Below, one piece after another: positions 50,933-63,870 of a stretch of 64,000 bases of DNA. Positions within the stretch are counted from its first letter, which is position 1. Each line of letters opens with the position of its first letter. The notes beneath the pieces are model-generated. The model was not told the origin of the DNA, did no database searches, and saw only the letters and a program-made list of their open reading frames with translations. The position numbers and the translations under genes are program-made. The DNA is from Atrina japonica (Eukaryota > Mollusca > Bivalvia > Pterioida > Pinnidae), in NCBI GenBank assembly GCA_030159075.1, contig BROG01000341.1:372001-436000 (forward strand), in the 5' to 3' direction.

Positions 50933-53900
50933 AGCCCTCATATATGTAGAGAAGCTCACATTTTTTATTCCTACTACATTCGGGGACCCGTACTACTAAT
51001 GGTAAAATTGTTTGCTCACATCGGGAATTTGCGCGTGACATAAACAAAATGTCGGAAATGCAAAGTCATTACTTAAAAGCGCATTGCAAACGAAGTAATA
51101 AACTACCACACTAAGAAAACGTTTTGTAGACCGAGACTAGGCTATAACGACTAGGGTTGTACATCGAACCCGATCACTAAGCGCCTCCATTATTCTGGTA
51201 ATGTGAACTGCACGAAATGGTGGATACGCTGGGATAGGGAAAAAATATATAGCATAAAAACATGTTTGTGCATTTAATTCATGACTAATAAATACCACAT
51301 AGATTCTATTTAAGTTTTAGCACCAAGGAAATATTTTATTTCAAAACAATGAAAAACAATGACCGGGACATTTACGTGATAAAAACACTGAATATTAAAC
51401 CCTTTGGTGATTCTGTCGTGTTGCCCCCGGCTCCGCAAAGAGATTAACTGAACATGTAAACATGTTGATGAATGCCTTCACCCTCTCCATAGGTTTACCT
51501 ATGTTTTATTTATAGAGGGCGAAACCCTCATATATGTAGAGAAGCTCACATTTTTTATTCCTACTACATCCGGGGACTCGTTTGTTTGTTTGTTTATTGT
51601 TATTTAACATCCCACTCGAGAATATTTCACTCATATGGAGACGTCACTAAATGCCGGTGAAGAGCTTCAAAGTTTGGCCTATGCTCGGCACTTACGGCCA
51701 TTGAGCAGTAGGGTTCTTTAACGTTGCCAACACCTACTGTGACACGGGACCTCCAGCTTTTACTGTCTCATCCGAAAGACAGGAAACCAACCTGTCGCCG
51801 GCGGGACTCGAACTCACGACCTCACGATCCAGAGTCGAGCGCGCTACGGACTGACACAGGCCGGCTCCCGGGGACCCGTACTACTAATGGTAAAATTTTG
51901 CTCACATCGGAAATTTGCGCGTGACATAAACAAAATGTCGCAAATGCGAAGTCATTGCTTAAAAGCGCATTGCAAACGAAGTAATAAACCACCACACTAA
52001 GGAACGTTTTGTAGACCGAGACTAGGTCATAAAGACAAGGGTTGTACATCGAACCCGATCACGAATCGCCTCCATTATTCTGGTAATGTGAAGTGCACGA
52101 AATGATGGATACGCTGGGATAGAGAAAAATATATAGCATAAAAACATGTTTGTGCATTTAATTCATGACTAATAAATACCGTAATTTTTGTTTTAGTTTT
52201 AGCACCAAGGAAACAGTCAGCCACTCAATATTATAGAGGGCGAAGCCCTCATATATGTAGAGAAGCTCACATTTTTTATTCCTACTACATCCGGGGACCC
52301 GTACTACTAATGGTAAAAATTTTGCTCACATCGGGAATTTGCGCGTGACATAAATCAAAGCGCATTGCAAACGAAGTAATAAACCACCACACTAAGAAAC
52401 GTTTTGTAGACCGAGACTAGGCCATAACGACTAGGGTTGTACATCGAACCCGATCACGAAGCTCCTCCATTATTCTGGTAATGTGAAGTGCACGAAATGA
52501 TGGATACGCCTTATACAGAAAAATATGCTAGCATAAAAACATGTTTGTGCATTTAAATACCATCATAGGACTGTGTTTATTTTTAGCACCAAGGAAACAG
52601 TCATCCACTCAATATTTTTATTTCAAACAATGAGTGAATGAACGGGACTTTTAACGTGATAAAAAAACACTGAATGTTTATCCCTTTGGTGATCCGCCGT
52701 GTTGCCCCCGGCAGGGGGGGCAATACGACGGAATCCCCAAAGGGATTAACTGAACATGTAAAACTGTTGATGAATGCCTTCGCCCTCTCCATAGGTTTAC
52801 CTATGTATTATTTATATTTAAAACAATGAGTGAATGACCGGGACATTTAGTGATTTACGTGATAAAACACTGAATATTAATCCCTTTGGTAATTCTGTCG
52901 TGTTGCCCCGTGCAGGGGGCAACACAACGGAATCCCAAAGGGATTAGCTGAACATATAAAACTGTTGATGAATGCCTTCGCCCTCTCCATAGGTTTACCT
53001 ATGTATTATTTATAGAGGGCGAAGCCCTCATATCATTTATAGAGGGCGAAGCCCTCATATATGTAGAGAAGCTCACATTTTTTATTCCTTCTACGTCCGG
53101 GGACCCGAACTACTAATGGTAAAAATTTTGCTCACATCGGGAATTTGCGCGTGTCATTAACAAAATGTCGGAAATGCGAAGTCATTGCTTAAAAGCGGAT
53201 TGCAAACGAAGTAATAAACCACCACACTAAGAAACGTTTTGTAGACCGAGAGTAGGACATAACGACTAGGGTTGTACATCGAACCCAATCACGAAGCGCC
53301 TCCATTATTCTTAGTACTGTGAACTGCACGAAATGATGGATACGCCGGGATACAGAAAAATATATAGCATAAAAAACATGTTTGTGCATTTAATTCATGA
53401 CTAATAAATACCACATAGATTTTATTTTAGTTTCAGCACCAAGGAAACAGTCAGCCACTCAATATTTTATTTAAAACAATGAGTGAATGACCGGGACATT
53501 TAGTGATTTACGTGATAATAAAAACACTGAATGTTAATCCCTTTGGTGATTCTGTCGTGTTGCCCCCGTCAGGGGGCAATACGATAAAAATCCCCAAAGG
53601 GATTAACTGAACATAGTGAAAACTGTTGATGAATGCCTTCGCCCTCTCCATAGGTTTTTTTACCTATGTATTATTTATATGAGGGCGAAGTCCTCATATA
53701 TGTAGAGAAGCTCACATTTTTTAATTCCCACACATCCGGGGACCCGTACTACTAATGGGAAAAAATTCTGCTCACATCGGGGAATTTGCGCGTGACAGAG
53801 ACAAAAATGTCGGAAATGCGATGTACATAACTTTTAAAGTGCATTAGAAACAGAGTAATAAACTACCGTACTAGCAAACGTTTTGGTCAGACCGAGACCA

Positions 53901-54308
53901 GGCCATAACGACCAGAGTTGTACATCGAACCCGATCACGAACCGCCTCAATTTATTCTGGTAATGTGAACACTACACGAAGATTATGGATATGCTGGGAA
54001 AGAGAAAAATATATTGCATAAAAAACATGTTTGTGCATTTAAATACCACATTGTTTCTATTTCAGTTTTTAGCTCAGAAGAAAAATGTCAGTTTATAATC
54101 AATAGTTTATTTTAAAACAATATAGTGAATGACCGGGGACATTTACGTGATCAAAAACACTGAATATTAATCTCTTTGGCTTTGGGGATTCTGTATGTTG
54201 CCCCGGGAGGGGGCAACACGACGGAATCCCCAAAGGGATTAACTGAACATGTAAAACTGTTCATGAATGCCTTCGCCCTCTTCATAGGTTTACCTATGTA
54301 TTATTTAT
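50933..54308. repeat. Array of about 0.6-0.75-kb hairpin-bearing units
   Basis: Units start at GAGGGCGAAGCCCTCATATA near 50,935, 51,513, 52,234, 53,038 and 53,683. A partial short unit begins at 53,013. Each contains GAAGCTCACATTTTTTATTC, GGGGACCCGTACTACTAATG, a decayed piece of the 50,280-50,409 coding fragment, AGGGTTGTACATCGAACCC, a long hairpin around AATCCCTTTGG and CCAAAGGGATT, and CTCCATAGGTTTACCTATG. No enzyme is encoded. A tandem non-autonomous element such as a Helitron derivative is possible. Confidence 0.85.
51581..51867 (-). mobile_element. tRNA-derived SINE, longer copy
   Basis: Same family as 10,712-10,944 but complete in the middle. On the minus strand it starts GAGCCGGCCTGTGTCAGTCC, has B box GAGTTCGAGTCC, then TTGGCAACGTTAAAGAACCC, and ends (AAAC)n. 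It is inserted into the second array unit with 11-bp duplications CCGGGGACTCG and CCGGGGACCCG (51570-51580, 51868-51878; one mismatch). Confidence 0.92.
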
Positions 54309-54410
54309 AGCGAGCGCAGTTCCAGCGGCGCGATGCGAGCTTTTATGGTAATCCGTATGTGTAAGTACAAATAGGTCAAATTTACACATACCTTGAGCAA
54401 ATAAACTTTT

Positions 54411-54433
54411 CCCCCCCCCCCCCCCCCCCCCCC
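54411..54433. repeat. Poly-C run of 23
   Basis: An uninterrupted C tract. On the minus strand this is a G run, able to form a quadruplex and prone to length error. Confidence 0.95.
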
Positions 54434-55875
54434 TTCTAACAGTCCCGGGTCCAAACCGCGTTGAATTTTGGCAATTTTTATCGAGTCAAAATAAAAATTT
54501 GTGATCATTGACTATATCACACCATGAAAATTTTTTAAAAAATAGTACGAAGGCAAATAAGTCCTTATCTATCGCACGTGGGATTTTTAAAAACTGGTTT
54601 ACAGCGTCTTCAAGCAGACGCCATTTTTTACCTATCGGAAATGAAGAGTTCCGATCAAGGGCGTTCATGGCTTTCCTAACCCGACATGTTCAGTTACGCT
54701 GGATGCTAGGACTCGCGCCCGACATAGGATATTTCTTAACTTGTTAATTTCAAAATAAGTTGTTTTTTTTTAAAAAAAAAGAAAAAAAAGAATTGAACTG
54801 ACAGTTTATTTGTGAGAATATTGAGATGTACTCATGATGCAATTATCTTGTTTACGAGAGTCCTACTATTGCAAGTCCCATGAGGTCATTTCTGGGTTTT
54901 TCTCCCGGAGACCGAAATACTCTCTCGAGTCTCGTATCATACGATGTATGATTTGACATTTTACTATCGGCTATTCAATTTCTATAACAAAAAATATGAT
55001 GGAATTAACATTGACATAGTAACTGTGAACGCTTCAAATGAAAGATTGTATCGATTTACTGACGTAAAAGTTAACAGTAAATTTCGACAAACATGACAGA
55101 TTAGCTACTTTCTAAGGGGAAGAAACACGGTCATCCTGTAGAGACATTTTTGAAAATTGTGTACACATTTACAGTAGAAAATAAATTAGCCGATACAAGC
55201 TTTCTATATATGTTTTTAAACTTCTTAGCCATACAGAAATTATTAGATGAAGATAAAGAACCAACTATTGAATAATTATCTGAAATGAAAATTTAATTTA
55301 AAGCTCCCCTTCCCCTAATAAAAAAAAAAAAAAAAGAAAAAGAAAAGAAAAAAGGAAATGAAAATGCACTTTATTTACTTTATAATAAAAAAAATATAGG
55401 CTTCTCTCCATCCATATCATTTTGCTATGATATTTTTATTTTACTTCCAGTAGCCTATATTTTGGTGTTCATGAATTCACTGGAATCACTGGTTAAACAT
55501 CGAACTAAGCCTTTTATAATATTTCACAACTAATCTTATGCCGGTACACGACTTACTTACTTCTATGTATTGAATTTCTATGTGACCAATTTAACTGTTC
55601 GTTATTCTTTATTTGTTATATTTTGATTCCAAATGATATATATTTAAAGAAAAAATAATCATTACATCTGAAGAGGAACTGATAAATATTGTAACTGACT
55701 TTAGTACACCCAACCTTATAACAGCAAATTTACAGAACAATGAAATTTTAGGTTTAAACATGTTATTGGTTGAAAAAAACAACAAAAACATATAAGTTTG
55801 ATAAACCTTGCTTGCTTGCTTTGGCCTGATGACTAATTAATTGCCACTCGTCCAGACACAGGCACGGAGAGAGAT

Positions 55876-55879
<4 letters not shown>
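54434..55879. other. No gene recognised
   Basis: AT-rich sequence with an A-rich tract at 55,320-55,355 and a poly-A/poly-T palindrome near 54,763-54,790. A 79-codon plus-strand frame (54,508-54,747) has no recognised domain. Confidence 0.4.
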
Positions 55880-55918
<39 letters not shown>

Positions 55919-55924
55919 GTGTGT
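55880..55924. repeat. (GT)n microsatellite
   Basis: GT tract of about 45 bases with one GC interruption. Confidence 0.95.
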
Positions 55925-57044
55925 TTATGTCCTTGCTTGAGTGGTTTGTTTTTCCAATGGCTTTTTAATTGTCACTGCACTTGTCATCAGATTGTCAATT
56001 ACAGATTGATCATTTCTTCTACATGAACTGATCAACAAAATTGTTTTAATGTAACATATGGAGGAGAAAAGCATGAAGAGAAGTTCTAGAAAAAATCCAG
56101 AAAGTCTCAAATTTATACATCATTGTTATAATATGTATAGATATTTTTAGAAAATCTATCACTGCTATTTCACAACTACTATAGTTGTGTTTGAATACTT
56201 GTTTCCACTCATCATTTGGATCTAAACCAATATTTATTATCGACACAGGCAATTCTAGCATAAAACTTTGATATAATGCAACAACAAAAGACTCAAGTAA
56301 AGGAAAAATCCATGGTATTTTCCGATCTAACAAACATCCGTCTGTTTACATTACTTCTGCAGTTTAAATTGTATTGTTCATAATCTGCATCAAAAATTTT
56401 TTATTATTAAAATGAATTGCATTGTTTTAAAAAACTTTAGTGGTCATACATAATTGTGATACATTTGAGAGTCTTGTTGAATGTTCGTATTCTGATGCTC
56501 TTTTAAGTAATACAGATGTATTTTACCAGGGCTCACCCTGTCATTAGTCAATAATTCATTAAGCCATGGATTCATTATTCAAATCCGTGGTTAAATATGA
56601 AACTGGCTAATTTTCTGCCTAATTTTTGTTCCTGTTTGGTGCATATTTTGAGCGATCACAAACAAATAAGTTTGACATGATAAATAAAGCATGGCTCTCT
56701 ATATGCTGGTTTAAAAGCATGAGTAAGGACCAAGGACAGTTTTCACTGTAATATCGCTAGCAGGATTTCTTGAAAGTTATCCCATTGGCCAATCAAATCA
56801 ACCACCAGAATTTGACAAAAATTTGCAACATGTATTGTCTTAATGCAAGAATCACGAGGAAAGAAGTGTCAAATAAGGTGCAGAATTTCGGTTTATCTAT
56901 GAACATTTATTTCTTTATCACAGGCAACATAGAAACTTTATATAAGTTTGACAAAGCGTCAAGAAAAAAAACCGGAAATGCGGGATCTGTAGCACAATGC
57001 CACTCATTACATGTATGTCACTTATTGCCAATACCGTATTCTAC

Positions 57045-57096
57045 CCAATAAGCGCCTACGAAAAAAAAAAAGAAAAAAGATGTGGGCGCTTATTGG
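57045..57096. mobile_element. Short inverted-repeat element
   Basis: CCAATAAGCGCC (57045-57056) and GGCGCTTATTGG (57085-57096) are perfect 12-bp inverted repeats around an A-rich centre. The flank ATACCGTATTCTA recalls a common invertebrate MITE end. Confidence 0.6.
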
Positions 57097-57361
57097 AACT
57101 AATCAATAATCAAACTGAAGAAAAACATTAATTTTTTTTTACAATACTCAGTGGTAAAATTGTTGTAGTTAATGCAGTGTACACCTATTGACATTCTTGT
57201 GTTATATGGGGCTAGAGATAACTGTTATTTACGTTTTTGTGGTTCACATTGCCTTGTCAATGGTGGAGGACTTCTTGGACTTGGTGTGGTCAGATTCCCT
57301 TCACAAATCATGGAAGCAGATAGGAAACACGTCACTTTAAGGCAATACTGACCCTACCCCA

Positions 57362-57423
57362 GGGACTGAACTCCAGCTCCCGGGTAAGAAATTTCACCAT
57401 TTCGGTTGAATGCTCTATCAGAG
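57362..57423 (-). repeat. tRNA-like SINE fragment
   Basis: Minus-strand CTCTGATAGAGCATTCAA resembles the end of a D-arm/A box, and GGAGTTCAGTCCC resembles a B box, at tRNA-like spacing. The rest does not fold well. Confidence 0.3.
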
Positions 57424-57559
57424 ACATATATAACACACGGCTTTATTTTGTTACTAATATCATTGTTAAGGTTTTTCTTTACAATATATAGATGTATAGA
57501 AAAAATATTTTCTGAGGCTGAGTAAATTATCTCCCTATATGGATGTATATGAAGACCAA

Positions 57560-57830
57560 CTGGGACATTAGAGTTCGTAACTTTAGACGTAACTCCAGTA
57601 ACGATTTTATTTACGTGTACGTAGTTTTGGGTTCACAAAAGGTCGTAAACATATCCAAGTTACTCATAAACTACGTGTGAAATTATATGTACTAAGAGTT
57701 TGGAGCAGACGTAGACTCAGATGTAAATTTAGATGAAAGAAAGATACGACCTTAAGTGAAACTCATTTTAGACGTAAGTCTAGATTAACATTTACACGTA
57801 AAGTTACGACCTTTGGTGAAACTGGCCACA
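57560..57830. mobile_element. Repeat with inverted GGTCGTAA/TTACGACC motifs
   Basis: Outer blocks GTTCGTAACTTTAGACGTAA and CGTAAAGTTACGACCTTTGG are inverted relatives. Similar motifs recur inside (AAAGGTCGTAAAC, TTAGACGTAAGTC). Non-coding. Confidence 0.5.
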
Positions 57831-57838
57831 GGATCATT

Positions 57839-58105
57839 ATGAAGGCTTCACAGCTAGATCATCGCCATTGGGTAGAGAAGAATACTGGATTATTAGGCAA
57901 ATTTAAAGATCGTGTTCAGGCTATAATTATAAAGGTAATTACATCTGGAAAGCACGCCAACATATTTGTCAATTTCCTGGAAGCCTTGCTATACCAAGTG
58001 GAATGTCCAAAGGTGGAGTACCCGAACGTGCTGGATTCTGTTCAAGTTGCTTCCAACCAATTCTTAGATCTCCTTCGTTCCATAGACTCGAAGACACACG
58101 TGTGA
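57839..58105 (+). CDS. Hypothetical 88-codon frame or 3'-terminal exon
   Basis: Reads MKASQLDHRHWVEKNTGLLG through KVITSGKHANIFVNFLEALL to LLRSIDSKTHV, with ordinary protein-like composition and probable helices. Possible acceptors (GCCACAG, GCTTCACAG) lie at its start, and AATAAA follows the stop at about 58,145. No family recognised. Confidence 0.35.
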   Translation: MKASQLDHRHWVEKNTGLLGKFKDRVQAIIIKVITSGKHANIFVNFLEALLYQVECPKVEYPNVLDSVQVASNQFLDLLRSIDSKTHV

Positions 58106-58816
58106 ATTCATATAGACATAGTCAAAGAGGCCATGGCCAACAGTAAATAAATGAAAAACCAACGGATCAATTTTAAATGTTTATTTAATACGAAATACTT
58201 TTATTAACTGTCCGATTACAAAAGGATCATACTAACAGCTATATTTGATGTTTTAAACGTTTTCCAATGTTTGATTTAGTGCTTCCTTCGACGCGTTGCT
58301 TTATTTCATGTTACACCGATATCCTCAAACGATGAATTTACATTTAAAACATCATATATACCGTCTGATATGCATCACAATCTCTTTATCATATCTAAAT
58401 ATGACATACACAATGTAAGAACATTACATATGAGCATGTCTTCTTTTAAATTACTTAGAATATGACTTCCTAGCACATCACATCTCCCTTGTCTCGGATT
58501 TATTTAATGAGACCCAGACTAAAACATCTTTAACTGTAACTTCTCTTTGTCCAATGTATTTGCATTGGCCTACACTTCTACAGAACCAATGCAACTTTTG
58601 TAAGAGTAAAAACTAAATTCATAAAAATTCGAAAGAGTTTAATCTTATTCTTAAATTAGAAACATTGTTATAGCTGGAATTGATTAATCACATTCATTTT
58701 TTTTCATTGCCTAAAATTGACAGTATTTCCCCCTTATACTGTAATGTTGTATGGGAATCTGCGAAGTGATAGTCAAGCATCATTTTACTATCTTTAAAGA
58801 AGGGGTTTGTCATACT

Positions 58817-59570
58817 AATTTATCCCAATTCCAATTTATCCCAAGTTTGGTCAATTTGTCCCAACTTTTTTTTGAAACTGTAAATGTATATTTTTTGTAA
58901 TAAAAGTGAATTTTTTTATATAAATAGTGATTGATGATTTCTAATAATTCCTTTGTCTCTTTCACATCAATATTATGCAATTCGTAATGATTTTGATAAG
59001 CCATGGTCTTGCCTGTTTGTAAACTGTCTCTTTGAAATCTAACCATGGATATACAAATGAATTATGCAGTGTGTGTATATGTGTGTGTGAAAGTTTAAGG
59101 GAGAGTACAAATTAGGCAAGGTATAGAAAGTCTAAAGCAGTCATGTTTAGTATCTGATTAAAGTTTTTCCATATAGAATTTGATGTATATTTTATTTATT
59201 TGTTATCTATTGTTGTTCTTTTCAAGAAACAGGAGTTTAAAATTGTGAAACGTTTTAGTTAAATATGTCAATTGTTGTGATAAATTATTGTTATGTGGAT
59301 AAATAATTAATCATGCATATAGGTTCTTGCCACTAGTTTCAGTCATTTTGTTGTAATTAAACATTGAAAAAATAGTCAAATTATAGCCTACATATAAACA
59401 TTAACCATCATATAAATATTTGAAATTACAACACTTTTCACACTGGAAATATAATCATGATGACAAATGTAACGTATTTATACATATTAAATGTATGATG
59501 TAAAACATTTTTTAAAAAAGATGGGGCAAATTGACCATAATTAAAGTTGGGACAAATTGATCAAAACTCC
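58817..59570. repeat. Inverted GGGACAAATTGA repeats
   Basis: Left block TTGGTCAATTTGTCCCAAC and right blocks AGTTGGGACAAATTGATCA and GATTTGGGACAAACTGATG face each other across about 650 bases. The minus-strand frame at 58,810-59,046 overlaps the left block and is not a supported gene. Confidence 0.45.
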
Positions 59571-61159
59571 CAGTAACTTTCAAATTATGTCTTCTCTACC
59601 TGCAATTCAAATGAATAAAGAACAAAAATTGAATATTTCCAAAAAAATAAAAGAAGTTGTACAAATCATTTAAAAACATTTTCAAAAACATGGGACAAAT
59701 TTGATTTGGGACAAACTGATGAGACCCCGTTGATTTAGTTTTGATATGTTGGGAATACAATGGTAATATATTTTTATTCACCTGTTCGATTTCATCATTC
59801 TGATTTCAGCTGGTTGATTTATTAGACTAGGCCTCATTAAATGATAATAATTACTATTACACAATAGAAATGATAAAAAATTCCATTTGAGAAATAAAAA
59901 TGTCAAATTCTGCATCCAGTGATGTTCTATAGATGTATAAAATAATATTGGTCTAAGGTATTGCAGTAAACATCATTCAATGTACATAGGTTAAATCAAA
60001 GATACACCTCTAGTGACCTCTGCTACATTATTAGGTTTAATCAAAGATACACTTCTGCTACAGTAAGTGAGGTGTTCGAGAGATAAAAATTCTGAAGCCT
60101 AAATCTTAAATGAAATTTAAACTATGAAATTCAACTATATGTATTCTAAAAACATTGTATCTTTTGTTTGAACCATGTACATTAACTTTATCAGAATATC
60201 ACCTATTAATTTCAAAATAGGCCTACCTCTGACCAAATATTATATAATTATGTAAAGTCAGTCTATTGATATTACAAAATAATAACTGGATCAATAGTGA
60301 TAAGAATTAAATGATAATTCTTGCATATCTTCATTTAACTTCTTAAACAAAATCCAAATAAACATCACAAAAATTAAACTCTTACTAGTAACTCAGTAAT
60401 GCATGAAAAAATCCAAACATTTAAGATTTCCATACCAATTGTAAATAATAATTTTTTGACATAAATACTGAAATTCCTAGAACCAACAGCATTATAATCA
60501 ACATGGTTAAAAAGAAATTCAACCCTAGGACTCAAATTCAATAAAATATATGTAAACACAACTGTACACTGTGTCATTCTTAATGATAAACATACTTTAG
60601 TGTAATTTATAGGTTCAGTTTACCTCAATCATATACATGTGTAAACTGGAATCAGTCATGTCTACTTTAAACATTTAGATGCGACATCGAAAACTGATAG
60701 GTATAAATCCAGGGTAAAGTGGCACATCCTGCTTCAGTCATAATCCAAACACATTAGGGTCTACTTTCCAAAAATAGGTTGTACAGGTAAAAGAAATTGC
60801 CTTGCATGGATTCCATGCATTACTGAATCTCTAATACTTTTTTGATGACAAGTAGCTTGTTACCCCCGTTATGATTTGATTTAGACTCGTTGTGTTTGTA
60901 AACATGTGCCAATTTACCTTGGTAGACCTATATATTTATCTTATAGACAAAAATAATACAAAATATATATTGTTTTTATTCACAATACATTACCAAAATA
61001 TAAATTCAGCATACATAGGTATATTTATCTTAAAGATAAAATAACGAACAAATGGAATACAATTTTTATTGATTCACAATACACCGTCAAAATACACCTA
61101 GGGTGTCAATAAATCTTAATACTATAATAAAAACTTTATCTCAGTTCTCATTAGAGTAA

Positions 61160-61337
61160 TACAGTAAAACCTTGTTATACTGCCATCATTTATTCAGCCT
61201 TGGCGTTATAAAGGGGTGTGTGGATAGGTTTAAAGAAACCTTAAATGAAATTATAGGGAAAAGTGGACTTTTCAAAATTTGTGGCATAAGCAAGGTGGCA
61301 GACGAAGCGAAGGGCAATATAAAGAGGTTTTACTGTA
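61160..61337. mobile_element. 178-bp Tc1/mariner-type MITE
   Basis: 25-bp inverted ends: TACAGTAAAACCTTGTTATA at left, TACAGTAAAACCTCTTTATA for the reversed right, then CTGCC and TTGCC. TA at the ends fits a TA target. The interior is non-coding. Confidence 0.85.
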
Positions 61338-63500
61338 CATGAAAATATAACTATTTCAATACTCATGAAAAATCAATTCATTTCCATGGTCCTTCACCTG
61401 TTTAAAAACTTAAGAATATTCTTTATAAGAATATTCCTTTCCAATCAGAATTCAGGACAAACTGAAGTTCAGGTCTTAGACTCATGGAGGTGGACAATGG
61501 TCATCAATGTGAACTGAGATATAATTAAATAATTAACATATTAATTCAAAATAATTAAGCTGCATACATGTGACATTCACAATGAAATCTTAAATTTCTT
61601 GAATGTTCATTTAATATACATATAAACTGAAATATTACCATCACCAAACTGAAATATTAAATTTATGTTAAAATACACATAGGTAGTAAAATATAAACCC
61701 ATCTGACATTTTATGAATAGTTATTACAGACTTTTTTCTATATTATCCATGGGGCCTAAATTTGGCCCAATCCCAGTTGAGGCCACGACCTTAATGAAAA
61801 ATAAAGTAATGTAAGGAGAAATGCATAAAAAGGAGATTTGATTACATATTGGTTACCATTTGTACAAACTTTTTTTCCCAATTTGACACAAATTCACATT
61901 AAATGTCCCAATTCTGTAGCCAATATGATTTTCCTAAAGTTGACAGAAAAAAAGCCTATTATTTCAAGCACTACTGTTTCTCGACAAATACAGAAAGTAT
62001 TTTTTGTAAACATTTCAAAAGAAAATTGTTGCATGGGAAAAACAACCAGTCGATCATCAAACATAATAAATCAACTTGGTAACAAAAAACTCTTAATTCA
62101 TATCAGTCATATCAGTAAATCTGACTGAAAACTAAATTTCAAAATCCAGATTTGATGGGACACAGTAATAATACAGGCCAAATTTTAATTATCAAATACA
62201 AAAACTCGACTTTTGTTGTTTATTTTTTCATTATGCTGTAGAGTTGTTTATAAAACATATATTGTTTACTACCCCCCCCCCCCAACCTGTAAAACACTGG
62301 CTCAAATCAATGATTTTCTATTAAAAATGACTAATATAAAATGTAGTACTCAAAATATTGTGAACTATCTATTCATCTCTGAAGTTTTCACCATTAATTA
62401 CAATTATATACAATAAAAAATATATCCAGTTGCCACCACAACTGTTTGTTTTCATCATGTTCATAGAAAAAATGATAAAACATTTGACATATATTTTCTT
62501 ACTTGGATGGCGCCGTGCCCAGAGCTTCACAACATTGTAGTCATTATATACTTAATGAAATAACGTTACCATACTTTGTGTACAGATAAAACTGTCATGA
62601 AAGACTAAGCATTTGCCATGATGCCACTCATGACAGGTGGTCTTTGAGGTCATAGTAAAAGAAACCTTTATAATGATCTCTCTTGACAAATGTATTTCAA
62701 GACAGGTTCTATCCTAAGTGATGACCTTTACAATTATTGATTAGATACTAACTGTCCAATTAAAGTGTTTAACTAATCAATAATGGACACTTTATACACA
62801 AGTACATACAAATATCAAATAATGTACTTTGGAATGAAATAATAATAAAAATATGTAAGATGACATGATAACAGAGTCATATATACTGAAGTTGATTGGT
62901 CCAAGTCTTCCCATCCTTAACTAAGATAATTGGGAGTGAAGATTCAGCTTATCAAGTATGATGTATTTACAAAAATCAAAAGTGAAATATAATGTATGTT
63001 ATGTTATGAATGACAAAAAAGGGTGCAGTGGTCGCTAGAAAAAACTATTGTAAAATTCCACTAACCTAAGCCCAACCCTAACCCAGGAGCTTAACTCCAT
63101 AGCATGACGTCGATAAGTCCAATATGAAGGTGACCAACCAGTAAATTGCAAACTTGCCGAAAAATAAATGTCATGTGTTACATAACATAAAATCCACAGT
63201 CACCATGATATTACAAAGGTTTAATACATCATAGAACCTATCATGTACTAGGATTCAATATATAAGTTAGGTTATGTATGGTACTGCAATGGTGATTATA
63301 TACATACATCAAGTCACATCAACATTAAGATAAGTCAGGTTTGATCCCTATCCAGATTACCTCAACTACATGTACTCTATATGGATTACATTCACCAAAC
63401 AATTTAAATTGCAACATTGGAAATGCAGACATAAATCAAGCTATGTTAACAAACATTAATCTACACGCAAACAAAGATAAAGTATCCATGGTTACAGACC
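61338..63500. other. No gene recognised
   Basis: AT-rich sequence with a C run at 62,271-62,283. A 96-codon plus-strand frame (61,838-62,128) shows no known motif. Confidence 0.4.
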
Positions 63501-63529
63501 TGGTATTACTACAGAAAGAAAATATACAA

Positions 63530-63870
63530 GGGTCAAGTCAAAAAGGTTATACAAGGATCAAGTCAAAAGGATTATATACAAAGATAAAGTCAAAATGATT
63601 ATATACAAGAATCAAGCCAAAAAGATTATATAAGAATAAAGTCAAAAAATATAAATTCATGAACCAAGTCAAAATGATTCTATTCAAGGATCAAGTCAAA
63701 TAGACTATATGCAAGGATCAAGTGTAATAGATTATATACAAGGATCAAGTCAAAAATATTATATACAAGAATCAAGTCAATAAGATAATATACAAGGATC
63801 AAGTCAAAAAAGATAAAAGAAAATTCAAGGATCAAGTCAAAAAGATTATATACAACCATCAAGTCATAAA
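63530..63870. repeat. Minisatellite, about 27-bp unit
   Basis: About a dozen variable copies of AAGGATCAAGTCAAAAAGAT plus TATATAC. Frames on either strand across it are repeat artefacts. Confidence 0.92.

Noticed and set aside
62592..62636. SECIS-like CTGTCATGA to TCATGACAG hairpin on the minus strand
   Set aside because: The AAA is at a good distance from ATGA, but the 12-base helix fails in the middle. It is also outside any recognised selenoprotein transcript.
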